The notes under the pieces are model-generated. The model was not told the origin of the DNA. It made no database searches and saw only the letters and a list, made by a program, of their open reading frames with translations. The position numbers were made by a program, and so were the translations under genes. A DNA stretch of 43,571 bases from a virus, in the IMG/VR virus record IMGVR_UViG_3300024496_000051, positions 1 through 43,571 of that record; one strand, written 5' to 3'. Within the stretch, counting starts at the first letter, position 1. Each line of letters begins with the position of its first letter. This document shows, piece after piece, positions 31,601 to 39,682 of this stretch.

Positions 31601-31691
31601 AAACCCCGTGAGCGCAGCCCATCCTGTTTTCGCGTCAGCGGAGCCGGAGTATGGTTACAGGTCCGGCAAACTTATTTACACTTTACAATTT

Positions 31692-32459
31692 TTATGCAAA
31701 TATTTCAAGAGCTGTACCGCATTCTTGGCAAAATTTGCTGGTAGCTTTGTTCTGCTTACCGCAGGTCACACATTTTGGTTTGTGTTTGACTGTTACTGCC
31801 TGTTTAACAGCTTCTCCACCCAAAATCTTAAACACCATAGAATGTTTAGTACTTTCTAATGCACCTACATAAGTAGTGGTAAACTTTTGCTCACTCTTGC
31901 TACCCGGAACGGTAATACCAACATCGTTAACTTGATTAACAAATGCCTGAGCAGATGCTGTACTATAACTATCCATAGTTGCAGAACAGGTTACTGATCC
32001 TGCTGGTGCAGCCCAATCTGCTGTAGATCCACGCAGAATTCCGCCTTGTGGGTAGATTTTATTATCGCCGTAATAGGCAGTATTAGTTGTCCAGGTAATT
32101 GGACGAACAGGCTGTTCGTATTGGAATTCGATTCTTACCAATCCGTCTTCAAGTTTGGCACCTCGGTGTTGCTCCACTGAGCCTGTTCTTTCGATGAACT
32201 TGAACTTGTTGCCTTCTGTGAGATTGCCGTTTTTGACTGATCGCTCGAGATCGACTTCTTGTCCAGCGTTAATAACAATCCCACCAGGAACCATATCGTC
32301 ACCGTCAATATATACGTTAACGACAGCACGGGTCGTATGTAGATTCTTAAGTAGTATTGAATATTCTGATCCGAACGGAACATAAACTGTGTCCTTGAAT
32401 TCTCTTAGGACTTTGCCTTTTACTTTAATGGCGGCGGCCATTTTACTTTCGTACATCAT
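31692..32459 (-). CDS. Late phage protein with C-terminal zinc ribbon
   Basis: 255 residues from ATG 32459 after AAGGAG (upstream in-frame starts lack a ribosome site). Most of the protein is beta-rich with no known motif. The C-terminus has CVTCGKQNKATSKFCQECG (two CxxC knuckles), a zinc ribbon. A full TATAAATA late promoter lies about 75 bases upstream, followed by a leader with an ACACTCT/AGAGTGT hairpin, so it is probably abundant late. Likely a virion or assembly protein; this is inference from the promoter. Confidence 0.65.
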   Translation of the reverse strand: MMYESKMAAAIKVKGKVLREFKDTVYVPFGSEYSILLKNLHTTRAVVNVYIDGDDMVPGGIVINAGQEVDLERSVKNGNLTEGNKFKFIERTGSVEQHRGAKLEDGLVRIEFQYEQPVRPITWTTNTAYYGDNKIYPQGGILRGSTADWAAPAGSVTCSATMDSYSTASAQAFVNQVNDVGITVPGSKSEQKFTTTYVGALESTKHSMVFKILGGEAVKQAVTVKHKPKCVTCGKQNKATSKFCQECGTALEIFA

Positions 32460-32535
32460 GATTTCTCCTTTTACGGTACACACTCTAAGTACCTAACATT
32501 TAAAGAGTGTTGGTTGTGGGACCTTCCCACGCATC

Positions 32536-32543
32536 TATTTATA
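32536..32543 (-). promoter_or_regulatory. Consensus T4 late promoter TATAAATA fused to a stop codon
   Basis: The minus strand reads CTATAAATAGATG: the full T4 late consensus. Its TAA is the stop of the 78-aa gene upstream. It drives the zinc-ribbon gene. Confidence 0.65.
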
Positions 32544-32775
32544 GATACTGTTCTATAAATGGATCTTCTTCTGGGAAATAATGCACATCGTACATTATTC
32601 CGCCAATGTTGTATTCTGCACACCAGCTATGTTGATTATTAGTCTCTCTAACTGGTTCTGTCATTTGCAGCATTAACCAAACTCGATCGTGTTCAGCACC
32701 TTCTAGTCTACGTTTTGGTGGACCCATAATCTTACGGATAAATGCTTCTGCTTCTTCTTTGGTTTTAAACTGCAT
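32539..32775 (-). CDS. Small hypothetical protein (78 aa)
   Basis: From ATG 32775 (MQFKTKEEAEAFIRKIMG) after AAGGAT; an earlier in-frame start would cross the tRNA gene and is rejected. The sequence suggests a small alpha/beta fold with EEAEAFIRK helix and aromatic strands (YDVHYFPEEDPF). Function unknown. Co-transcription with the tRNA upstream is likely. Confidence 0.65.
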   Translation of the reverse strand: MQFKTKEEAEAFIRKIMGPPKRRLEGAEHDRVWLMLQMTEPVRETNNQHSWCAEYNIGGIMYDVHYFPEEDPFIEQYL

Positions 32776-32785
32776 ATAAATCCTT

Positions 32786-32861
32786 TGGTGCGCTAGGTGG
32801 GAATCGAACCCACGACACAAGAGGTTTAGAAGCTCCGGCTCTGCCACTAAGCTACTAGCGC
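32786..32861 (-). tRNA. tRNA, anticodon probably CUA (possible amber suppressor)
   Basis: 76 bases including an encoded CCA. Acceptor GCGCTAG/CTAGCGC, U8-A9, D-arm GCTT..GAGC with GG in the loop, and T-arm GTGGG-TTCGATT-CCCAC are all standard. The best anticodon loop is TTCTAAA: U33, CTA at 34-36, A37. The anticodon stem pairs four of five, with a C-C mismatch next to the loop (31-39). Reading TCT (Arg) instead gives a much worse stem. The fold makes the tRNA certain and the anticodon tentative. Confidence 0.8.
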
Positions 32862-32881
32862 ATACGTTTATTATGCTGCCA

Positions 32882-33184
32882 TTAAGCAGTTAGGTCAACA
32901 GTTTCTTCTTCTTTTTGGCTAAGTTTATTTGGACGTAATGGGTCAAGCCAAGTGTCCGGGATGTATGCTTTGGGCGTATCGCCTAGCATATTTTGGAGTC
33001 CGTGGTCGGTACTAATCCACCAATAATGATCCGTAATTTGTGCCTTACATACAATGCCGCGAAAATCAAATTCTTCACCTTGTTTAAAGTGTCCAATATA
33101 ATTTTCTACCAAAACAGTTTTGCCTATGTTCTGAGGACGTAGGCTCATAATGATTTTGGCAATGTCACCTTGTTCACACTTCAT
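32882..33184 (-). CDS. Hypothetical protein (100 aa)
   Basis: It begins MKCEQGDIAKIIMSLRPQNI and has a small beta-rich core (GEEFDFRGIVCKAQITDHYWWI), like an SH3-type barrel, and a polar acidic tail. The start overlaps the previous gene by 11 bases. No catalytic motif or signal. Typical of conserved small phage genes; function unknown. Confidence 0.7.
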   Translation of the reverse strand: MKCEQGDIAKIIMSLRPQNIGKTVLVENYIGHFKQGEEFDFRGIVCKAQITDHYWWISTDHGLQNMLGDTPKAYIPDTWLDPLRPNKLSQKEEETVDLTA

Positions 33185-33431
33185 TCTTTGTCATTCCTAT
33201 AATCTTTGTATGTAAGATCATATTCTCTGTTACTAATTTAGTAATAGTTGCTAATAGGATTAATCGATCAGCGTCAGTGATATCTTCTTTATCAAATTGT
33301 TCAAGGATACTTGCACCAATCATACGCATTGCTTCTGTTTTGCCTTGTTTGAATGCACCCCAATCAAATGGGTCGCCTTCTTCGTGAGCAAAGGCAATAT
33401 CAATTAATTCGTCTAAGGTTATTTTAGCCAT
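33174..33431 (-). CDS. Hypothetical helical protein (85 aa)
   Basis: It begins MAKITLDELIDIAFAHEEGD, is acidic and mostly helical, and overlaps both neighbours (13 bases with DUF454, 11 with the next gene). No known motif. The overlaps and codon use support a real gene in a coupled string. Confidence 0.7.
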   Translation of the reverse strand: MAKITLDELIDIAFAHEEGDPFDWGAFKQGKTEAMRMIGASILEQFDKEDITDADRLILLATITKLVTENMILHTKIIGMTKNEV

Positions 33432-33829
33432 CCTATCCTTTCATTGTTATCAACTCTTCTTTGGTGTTCTTCAACACTCCCAGGAAAACGCCAAGCCCAA
33501 ACGGCAACAAGGGCCATAAATATTGCAGTACTAATAATACCAATTGGTTTTACTCCGCCTGTAAACATTAAAATTAAACTTAGACTCATCATACCTAACA
33601 TAAAGAATTTCATCTTTGTAGGGAACACACGTTTCTGTCCCCAGTTAGTTAAGAATGGTCCAAAGATCTTGTGATTATATATCCATCGATGCATACGTTC
33701 ACTGCCTTTACTGAAACAGTAAGCAGCAAACACCACAAACGGTGAATACGGAATGCCAGGAGTTATTACTCCAATGTAGGCCATGCCAAGAGACAAGAAG
33801 CCTAGAGTTGTCCAAAGAAATTTTTTCAT
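33419..33829 (-). CDS. DUF454/YbaN-family inner-membrane protein
   Basis: 136 residues. LWTTLGFLSLGMAYIGVITPGIPYSPF and the following FCFSKGSERMHRW-type stretch (here YCFSKGSERMHRWIYNHKIFGP) are the YbaN/DUF454 signature, with three to four membrane helices. The function of the family is unknown. The stop lies inside the next gene. It is unusual in a phage and may affect the host inner membrane. Confidence 0.85.
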   Translation of the reverse strand: MKKFLWTTLGFLSLGMAYIGVITPGIPYSPFVVFAAYCFSKGSERMHRWIYNHKIFGPFLTNWGQKRVFPTKMKFFMLGMMSLSLILMFTGGVKPIGIISTAIFMALVAVWAWRFPGSVEEHQRRVDNNERIGWLK

Positions 33830-33830
33830 A

Positions 33831-34814
33831 TTAAGCAGCTACTACTTTGTTAGGTAATGCAGAGACAAGAATGTCCTGATGTAAGTTTGGAGTAAATTTT
33901 CCTCCAGCCGCTCCGTTTAATGTTGCAAGAGCGTTAATTGGTTTAGTTCCTCGAACAGTTTGTCCACCATAAGGTAAACCTGGTATGGCATAACTGATGT
34001 GTATCCACACAGTCTTTCCTGGTAGGTATTCTAATAATAACTGATCGTAAGGAATGTTTTTACTAATCCACACAGCAATATCAAAATAATCATGAGCAGG
34101 CACACCTCTAAACTGTATATCGCAGGCCTGGCCAGTACCGTGTTGTGCTTGATTCGAACCGTGTCTATAGCTGTTGGTTAAGAACGCATTTTTATAATGT
34201 GCTTTGATTGGTTCTACAACATTCAACGCAAGAGCAGCAAGATTGTTAACTATACTCTGAGGAGGTAATCCTTTAACGTTGTCCGCTAGTTGTTGAATAG
34301 TTCTTGGAAAAGTAACATTTTTAATCATTGCTCCAAGAGTAGTTCCTCCCGGAGTTAATACTGTTGAATAACTAATATCACCTGTTACTTCCGCAGATGG
34401 TTTTCCAGCCTTTGGTGCACCAGGTTTAACTCCTTCTCCCTTTGGTGTTGGAGTTGTTGTTATTTTAGCGTAGTCGTCTTTGGTAATACGACCTTCTGCT
34501 AGGAACCTATCAGCTTCCTTTTTACCAGATGTGTTATCTTCGTCGCCTTCTACGTTTTGCACAGCGGCAACTACAGTTACCTTAGGAACCGCTGGAGCGG
34601 AAAAGCTGCCGTCAGTTGCGTTTGCATTATACAATGCAATTGGTACACCGTTAGCAAACACATTGCTAGAATCGTATGTAGGTTCAACACGACCATTACC
34701 GTCAAACCGTAGCCCTGTAATTGCGGTATACGGATGGGTATGAGCAGTAGGACTATAAGGACCGCTAGGACTATTGCCTGCTGCTGGACTCGGATTAACT
34801 GTAGAATTCGCCAT
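33831..34814 (-). CDS. PAAR-like spike protein with M15 peptidase domain
   Basis: 327 residues. The N-terminal part (about 1-65) has SPTAHTHPYTAITG and SSNVFANGVPIALYN, like PAAR-repeat tips that cap tail spikes. A Pro/Lys linker follows. The C-terminal part (about 190-300) has SYRHGSNQAQHGTGQACDIQF and TVWIHISY, the H-D-H zinc site of M15/VanY-type D-Ala-D-Ala peptidases. This fits a tail tip that pierces the outer membrane and opens peptidoglycan at entry. TAAATA ends five bases before the ATG and there is no ribosome site. Confidence 0.78.
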   Translation of the reverse strand: MANSTVNPSPAAGNSPSGPYSPTAHTHPYTAITGLRFDGNGRVEPTYDSSNVFANGVPIALYNANATDGSFSAPAVPKVTVVAAVQNVEGDEDNTSGKKEADRFLAEGRITKDDYAKITTTPTPKGEGVKPGAPKAGKPSAEVTGDISYSTVLTPGGTTLGAMIKNVTFPRTIQQLADNVKGLPPQSIVNNLAALALNVVEPIKAHYKNAFLTNSYRHGSNQAQHGTGQACDIQFRGVPAHDYFDIAVWISKNIPYDQLLLEYLPGKTVWIHISYAIPGLPYGGQTVRGTKPINALATLNGAAGGKFTPNLHQDILVSALPNKVVAA

Positions 34815-34819
34815 ACTAC

Positions 34820-34825
34820 TATTTA
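34820..34825 (-). promoter_or_regulatory. Late promoter motif fused to a stop codon
   Basis: The minus strand reads GGCTTAAATAGTAGTATG. TAA is the stop of the 96-aa gene; TAAATA is five bases from ATG 34814, so the spike message would start at its AUG. Confidence 0.5.
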
Positions 34826-35113
34826 AGCCAATTTAATACCTGTAGTTCCTTGAATATAACTGTCAGAAAACTCTTTAAGAGTTGGCTCAAATACAACAAC
34901 TGTATTTTTAAAAATGCGTACATCTCTATCTGGATTGGCAGTAAACAAATATGGAGCCATTCCAAGACCTTGTTGCCCTGCTGTAAGGACCATAGGTCTA
35001 TTTAATTTAATATAAAGAGCACCGTCCTCAACTAACTTTCCAAGTATTTCCTCACCACTTGTAAGTTTAAGTGTTACAACATCACCTTCTGCTACACCTT
35101 TTTCAATTAACAT
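34823..35113 (-). CDS. Sm-fold-like small phage protein
   Basis: 96 residues. GDVVTLKLTSGEEILGKLVEDG followed by LYIKLNRPMVL resembles the first strands of Sm/LSm-like barrels (Sm1 motif), and the tail is less conserved. RNA binding is possible but not shown. It overlaps glutaredoxin by 11 bases, and its stop is part of a late promoter. Confidence 0.6.
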   Translation of the reverse strand: MLIEKGVAEGDVVTLKLTSGEEILGKLVEDGALYIKLNRPMVLTAGQQGLGMAPYLFTANPDRDVRIFKNTVVVFEPTLKEFSDSYIQGTTGIKLA

Positions 35114-35333
35114 TTGCTAACCTCGCTTTTAATTCAGTAAATCCGCCTACTAATTCTTCGTCTAAAAAGATCTGTGGAACTGTACGTGCGGTAGGCACAG
35201 CTTCTAATAAATCCTCTTTTGAATACCCGTCTCCAATTTTGCGTTCTTCAAATGCAATTCCCTTTTGTGTGAGCAATGCTTTGGCCTGATCGCAATAGGG
35301 GCAATGATACTTACTCCATACAATCGCTTTCAT
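35103..35333 (-). CDS. Glutaredoxin
   Basis: 76 residues, thioredoxin fold, with the CPYC site in WSKYHCPYCDQAKALL (Cys12, Cys15), the cis-Pro region (TVPQIFLDEELVGG) and the GSH-binding GG. It uses glutathione to reduce disulfides; as the last enzyme of the nrdA-iscU-iscA-nrdB string it probably reduces the C-terminal Cys pair of NrdA. Complete and normal length for a short Grx. Confidence 0.93.
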   Translation of the reverse strand: MKAIVWSKYHCPYCDQAKALLTQKGIAFEERKIGDGYSKEDLLEAVPTARTVPQIFLDEELVGGFTELKARLANVN

Positions 35334-35345
35334 TTCTTGTTTCCT

Positions 35346-35513
35346 TTAATTTGAGTATATTACAGCACCCGTCTTGTCTGTGACTCTAACTAGGAGCATA
35401 CCTTTATTTTTATATTGAAGGGCAGCACTTATAGCAGCTTGTTCGCTGCCATAGGTTCCTATAGTTGTCCAAGACTCGTAAGGTGATTTTCTTTTGAATT
35501 GAGCTTTATACAT
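35346..35513 (-). CDS. Small hypothetical protein (55 aa)
   Basis: Translated by hand: MYKAQFKRKSPYESWTTIGT, then SEQAAISAALQYKNKG and a final LLVRVTDKTGAVIYSN. It looks like a small beta-alpha-beta fold. It fits exactly between nrdB and glutaredoxin, six bases downstream of the nrdB stop and 12 bases before the grx start. Function unknown, but its place in the RNR string suggests co-expression. Confidence 0.65.
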   Translation of the reverse strand: MYKAQFKRKSPYESWTTIGTYGSEQAAISAALQYKNKGMLLVRVTDKTGAVIYSN

Positions 35514-35519
35514 AGTTTA

Positions 35520-36629
35520 TTATATAGCTGGTAGAGCGTCGTAGTCGAGATTATCTGACATAACACCAATAACATAACTTGTAGATTCTGTTTCTTGTAA
35601 TGCACTCTGTTTCTTACTAGTATCAGTGTGCTTGTTAAACCAAGGAATAGGAGTAGTCTTTGGATGTGGATTCCAATACTTAATACCAATATCCTTTAGA
35701 GAACCGTGAGCTGTGAAGTCAACAAACTCTTTTAGAATATTAGCATTAAGACCAATCACTGGGCCTAGTTTAAACAGATAGTCGGCCCAGGCTTTTTCTT
35801 CTGCAATAACATCTTTGTAAATTTGAATTACTTCATCTTGACACTCTTGTGCTGCCTTGGCAAATCGTGGATCTTCTTTGACTACCTGATTAATAATATA
35901 AGCAGTCCATCCTTTGTGTAGCAATTCGTCTTGTAGAATTAGGCTAATAATGTTGCCATTACCGATAAAGATCTTGTTCTCAACCATTGCTAGACTTGTA
36001 GCAAATGATGTCATAAAGCGGAAAGCTTCTAATGCGTAACTTGCGTGTAAGGCTAGATAGATTGCTTTGATATGTCCTTCTTCGGGAGAGTTGTTAGGAT
36101 CACTATCAATCTCTTTAATGCAGTTAAACTTATGCAAGTCATCATAATACTTGCCAATACTACTGGCCATATCTACAATTTCTTTGGTGTCATGGATAGT
36201 GTTGAATACTTCCTTAGGCACGTTATAGATGTTACGGATAATGTGACTGTAACTGCGTGAATGAATATTAGTTTCAAAGAAACTCCAGTTATAGACCAAT
36301 GCTTCTAATTCTGGAAGGCTTACGACCGGAGTAAAGATTTGACTTGGGCCGCGACCTTGCAGACTGTCAAGAGCAGTTTGCCTAAGCAGGTTACTAGTGA
36401 AGATATGTTTAACCGCATCTGATGCTTCCTTAAAATCATTTGCATCTTTGGTTAGACTAACTTCTTCTGGGACCCAAAAGAATCCACGGGCTGTCTTTTC
36501 AAAGTCTACAATTTTATTATATTTTACTTCTTCAAATCGTTGAATAGTAACAGGACCTGCCGGATCCAAGAACATCTTACGATTAAGATAGTCTGTCTTT
36601 GTTGTTAAATTATATTGTTGTTTACTCAT
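35520..36629 (-). CDS. nrdB: Ribonucleotide reductase class I beta subunit
   Basis: 369 residues (E. coli 376). It holds the iron centre and tyrosyl radical. Asp88 (LDSLQGR), Glu119, His123, radical Tyr127 (HSRSY), the Glu in LEAFRFM, and Glu/His in DELLH match E. coli D84, E115, H118, Y122, E204, E238 and H241. Between Glu119 and His123 there is one more residue (ETNIH, E-x3-H) than in E. coli (E-x2-H). The C-terminus ends SDNLDYDALPAI, an NrdA-docking tail. Last large gene of the nrd operon. Confidence 0.96.
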   Translation of the reverse strand: MSKQQYNLTTKTDYLNRKMFLDPAGPVTIQRFEEVKYNKIVDFEKTARGFFWVPEEVSLTKDANDFKEASDAVKHIFTSNLLRQTALDSLQGRGPSQIFTPVVSLPELEALVYNWSFFETNIHSRSYSHIIRNIYNVPKEVFNTIHDTKEIVDMASSIGKYYDDLHKFNCIKEIDSDPNNSPEEGHIKAIYLALHASYALEAFRFMTSFATSLAMVENKIFIGNGNIISLILQDELLHKGWTAYIINQVVKEDPRFAKAAQECQDEVIQIYKDVIAEEKAWADYLFKLGPVIGLNANILKEFVDFTAHGSLKDIGIKYWNPHPKTTPIPWFNKHTDTSKKQSALQETESTSYVIGVMSDNLDYDALPAI

Positions 36630-36631
36630 TT

Positions 36632-36958
36632 TTATACTCTAAAACTTTCTCCGCAACCACAACGGTCACGTTCATTTGGGTTAACAAAATCAAACCCTTC
36701 ATTTAATCCATTTTTTACCCAGTCTATAGTTAATCCGTCTAGATATACTAAAGACTTTGCATCTACTAATATTACAAAATCATCTGTAGCAAAATTTGTA
36801 ACTCCAACTTCTGCTTCATACTCGTCTACATATTCTAACACATATGCCAAACCACTGCAACCAGTAGTTTTAACTGCTAGTCGAATTCCTACACCCTTGC
36901 CTCTATTCTTAAGCAAGTGCTTGATCTTTGTTTTGGCTTTGTCTGTTACGGTAATCAT
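36632..36958 (-). CDS. iscA: IscA/ErpA-type A-type iron-sulfur carrier
   Basis: 108 residues. The three cysteines are in place: TTGCSGLAY (Cys34) and the C-terminal RCGCGESF (Cys100, Cys102). It holds iron or a 2Fe-2S/4Fe-4S cluster and passes it on. It overlaps the end of iscU by about 50 bases and lies two bases after nrdB is reached. Location between iscU and nrdB suggests it supplies iron to the NrdB diiron centre or Fe-S to a phage enzyme; this is inference. Confidence 0.95.
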   Translation of the reverse strand: MITVTDKAKTKIKHLLKNRGKGVGIRLAVKTTGCSGLAYVLEYVDEYEAEVGVTNFATDDFVILVDAKSLVYLDGLTIDWVKNGLNEGFDFVNPNERDRCGCGESFRV

Positions 36959-37316
36959 TTACGGCCGCTTTGATCGCATCTTCTGCAAGTATCGAACAAT
37001 GAATCTTAACAGGGGGGAGGGCAAGCTCAGTAGCAATTTCGCTATTCTTAATCTGTTGCGCTTCGTCAAGCGTTCTTCCTTTGAGCCATTCAGTAACGAG
37101 CGAACTCGACGCAATCGCGCTTCCACAACCATACGTTTTAAATTTGGCATCTTGAATAATTCCTGTGGTTTCGTCTACTTTAATTTGTAGCTTCATTACG
37201 TCACCACAAGCAGGTGCACCGACCATACCTGTGCCTACTCCTTGTTCATCTTTAGAAAAGCTACCTACATTTCGAGGATTCTCATAATGGTCGATTACTT
37301 TGTCTGAGTAACTCAT
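36909..37316 (-). CDS. iscU: IscU-type Fe-S cluster scaffold
   Basis: 135 residues. [27 protein letters not shown] (Cys37, Asp39), [11 protein letters not shown] (Cys64) and KIHCSILA (Cys107) give the full scaffold site on which clusters are built. The LPPVK chaperone motif (about 100-104) is also present, so HscA-type or the phage DnaK chaperone could act on it. No cysteine desulfurase (IscS) is in the window, so sulfur must come from the host. The start overlaps the nrdA stop by four bases. Confidence 0.95.
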   Translation of the reverse strand: MSYSDKVIDHYENPRNVGSFSKDEQGVGTGMVGAPACGDVMKLQIKVDETTGIIQDAKFKTYGCGSAIASSSLVTEWLKGRTLDEAQQIKNSEIATELALPPVKIHCSILAEDAIKAAVNDYRNRQSQNKDQALA

Positions 37317-39646
37317 AGTTTACAGGCCTCACAATCTTCTTCAATACTTGTTTCAGCTTCTCTTTCATAGAAACCGTTATAGTGTACTTCGGGAGTCTTG
37401 TCCTCGTGTTTGGCGCCTTGCTTATTGATTAGACTATAGTAGAAAGTCTTAATACCCCACAACTGTGCCTGCATCAAGTTCTTAGCAATTAGTGTAGTTG
37501 GAACTTTGCGTTCTGGGAAATGTGCTGGATTGTAGAATGTGTTTGTTGAAATACTTTGATCAACATACGCTGCTAAAACAGCCGCAGTCTTTAGATAACC
37601 TTGGCAGTCTGTTTGATCCCACATCAACTGATACTTATTCTTAAGTCTATTATATTCTGGAACCACTTGTGTAAACGAGCCAGCTTTGGATTCTTTAGTT
37701 GAAATTAAACTCATCGGCATTTCAATACCGTTGGTTGAATTAATAACAACTGAACTAGACTCTACAGGTGCTACAGCCATTAAGGTAGCGTTTCGAACAC
37801 CGTGTGTTTTCATTTCTTTTCTAAGAGTTTCCCAATCGAGTTCTGGAGTAAAGTCAGTAAGTTCGTTAACACCTTGGGCTCTTCTTTCCCAAGGGAAGAT
37901 CCCTTGACCGTATCTTGTTCGGTCGCTGTCTTTACACTTGCCTCTTTCCTTGGCAAGTTCAACTGTTGCTTCTGTAAGGTAAAAGGCCTGATGCTCCATC
38001 CAAACTTTAACTTCCGCCAGTGCGTCTTTGTCGCCATATTTCATTCCTCTTTTAGCGTGCCAATAGGCAAGGTTAGTAATACCAATACCTAGTGGTTGAA
38101 TTTCGTCGTTGCTTAGTTTAGATTGAATACTTAGGAAATCTTGATAATCTAAAATGTTGCAAAGACTACGTTGTAAGATTCGACACGCTCTACGCATATC
38201 TTCTGGGTTTCGGAACGCACCCCAGTTAATGGATCCCAGTGTACATAACGCTATGCGTCCCTCCTCGTCGTCTAATCTCTTAAATGGACGGGTTGGTAAT
38301 AAGATCTCACAGCACAGGTTACTTTGATAGATGGTATGATATTCAGGATCAAAAGGTCCTTGATTCATAACATTATCAATAAACACCAAATAGATGCGAC
38401 CTGTATCTGTACGCTCCTTAAGAATGCCGGACTTGAATACTTCTTCAGCTGACATTGTTTTTTTACGTAAACCTTTTTGCTTTTCGTATTTTACATATAG
38501 TTCTTCAAATCGTTCTGTGTTGCTGTAAAATGCTTCATATAGATCTGGCACTTCATTTGGATCAAAGAAAGTTATATTTTCTTTGTTCTTAAATCTTCTC
38601 CAGAAGAATGACGACAACACGACCCCGTAGTCCATGTGTCTAACTCGTGTCTCTTCTGTACCTTGGTTGTTCTTGAGAACAATGAGATCATCAAACTGAT
38701 GATGCCAAATGGGATAAAAGACAGTAGCAGATGCATTACGAATTCCACCTTGTGAACAACTCCTTAAATCACCGAACCATTTTTTCAGGAATGGTATCAT
38801 ACCTGTGTGCATAATTTCGCCACCTCGAATAGGCGAACCTAATGGACGTAGTCGTCCAATCTCTAAACCGATGCCAGCACGTTTGCTGGCATACTTGGCC
38901 ATCATCTCCCCAGAAGCAAATATGCTATCCAGATCGTCGTCACTGCGGATAAGCACACAACTAGAAAACTGCTTAGTTGGAGTGCCAAGGCCAGCCAACA
39001 CAGGTGTAGCAAGAGTAAACAAACCATCTGAAGCCGCGTTGTAATACTCTTTGATGTAACGCATACGGGCTGCATTAGGTTCTTCTTTATGGAAGACAGT
39101 CGCGGCAGCAACCATATAACGAACTTGTGGTGTTTCATAGATCTCCTTAGTAGCTCGGTTACGCACGAGATACTTTTCGATCAATTGCTCAATAGCTGCG
39201 TAACTGTATTCTTCATCTTTAGAATGATCTAGCATATCATTCATTTTATTCCAGTCATCTTCTGAATACCATTCAAGAAGTTCTGGAGTATATAATCCAA
39301 CAGAAACATTTTTCTTAACAATGTCGTAAAGGTGGGGAGGCTCGTAGTCTCCGTAAACATCCTTTCTCAACATCGAAAGACGTTGTTTGCCTGCTACGTA
39401 CTGATAGTTAGTGTGACCTACATCTGGATTATGTTCAATATCAATTAGATCAACTATTGCTCTAAGTGTAATTCCATCAATCTCTTCTGTAGTAATACCG
39501 TCATAGAAATGTGGTTGGGCTTTAATTTCTATCATTGACTGGCTAACGTCTGCAATGCCTTTACAAACTTTAGCTACTTGGGCTTGCCATTTTTCAACTG
39601 CTAATGGTTCTTTGTTTCCGCTGCGTTTAATAACTGTGATGCTCAT
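37313..39646 (-). CDS. nrdA: Ribonucleotide reductase class I alpha subunit
   Basis: 777 residues (E. coli 761). It reduces NDPs to dNDPs. The N-terminal ATP cone (VIKRSGNKEPLAVEKWQAQV), Cys in FSSCVLIRS, the active-site NLCCEILLPT and LCTLGSINWG, and the C-terminal shuttle Cys pair in EEDCEACKL are all present. A late-like TAATAAATA lies 37 bases upstream. It heads the string nrdA-iscU-iscA-nrdB-small ORF-grx. A complete phage RNR supplies dNTPs from host RNA breakdown, together with GuaC. Confidence 0.97.
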   Translation of the reverse strand: MSITVIKRSGNKEPLAVEKWQAQVAKVCKGIADVSQSMIEIKAQPHFYDGITTEEIDGITLRAIVDLIDIEHNPDVGHTNYQYVAGKQRLSMLRKDVYGDYEPPHLYDIVKKNVSVGLYTPELLEWYSEDDWNKMNDMLDHSKDEEYSYAAIEQLIEKYLVRNRATKEIYETPQVRYMVAAATVFHKEEPNAARMRYIKEYYNAASDGLFTLATPVLAGLGTPTKQFSSCVLIRSDDDLDSIFASGEMMAKYASKRAGIGLEIGRLRPLGSPIRGGEIMHTGMIPFLKKWFGDLRSCSQGGIRNASATVFYPIWHHQFDDLIVLKNNQGTEETRVRHMDYGVVLSSFFWRRFKNKENITFFDPNEVPDLYEAFYSNTERFEELYVKYEKQKGLRKKTMSAEEVFKSGILKERTDTGRIYLVFIDNVMNQGPFDPEYHTIYQSNLCCEILLPTRPFKRLDDEEGRIALCTLGSINWGAFRNPEDMRRACRILQRSLCNILDYQDFLSIQSKLSNDEIQPLGIGITNLAYWHAKRGMKYGDKDALAEVKVWMEHQAFYLTEATVELAKERGKCKDSDRTRYGQGIFPWERRAQGVNELTDFTPELDWETLRKEMKTHGVRNATLMAVAPVESSSVVINSTNGIEMPMSLISTKESKAGSFTQVVPEYNRLKNKYQLMWDQTDCQGYLKTAAVLAAYVDQSISTNTFYNPAHFPERKVPTTLIAKNLMQAQLWGIKTFYYSLINKQGAKHEDKTPEVHYNGFYEREAETSIEEDCEACKL

Positions 39647-39682
39647 TGTGTTTATCTCTGTTCTTATAATGTTGTAGATTGA

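Noticed and set aside
31608-31872. Two overlapping plus-strand frames of 73-83 codons
   Set aside because: They lie opposite the zinc-ribbon gene and the hairpin region, with Phe/Ser/Cys-rich shadow composition and no ribosome site.
32810-32845. Anticodon UCU (Arg) for the tRNA
   Set aside because: It needs a stem with three mismatches out of five; CUA gives only one. Kept as an alternative because the CUA stem is not perfect.
32776-32847. A longer N-terminus for the 78-aa protein
   Set aside because: It would translate part of the tRNA; ATG 32775 has an upstream AAGGAT.
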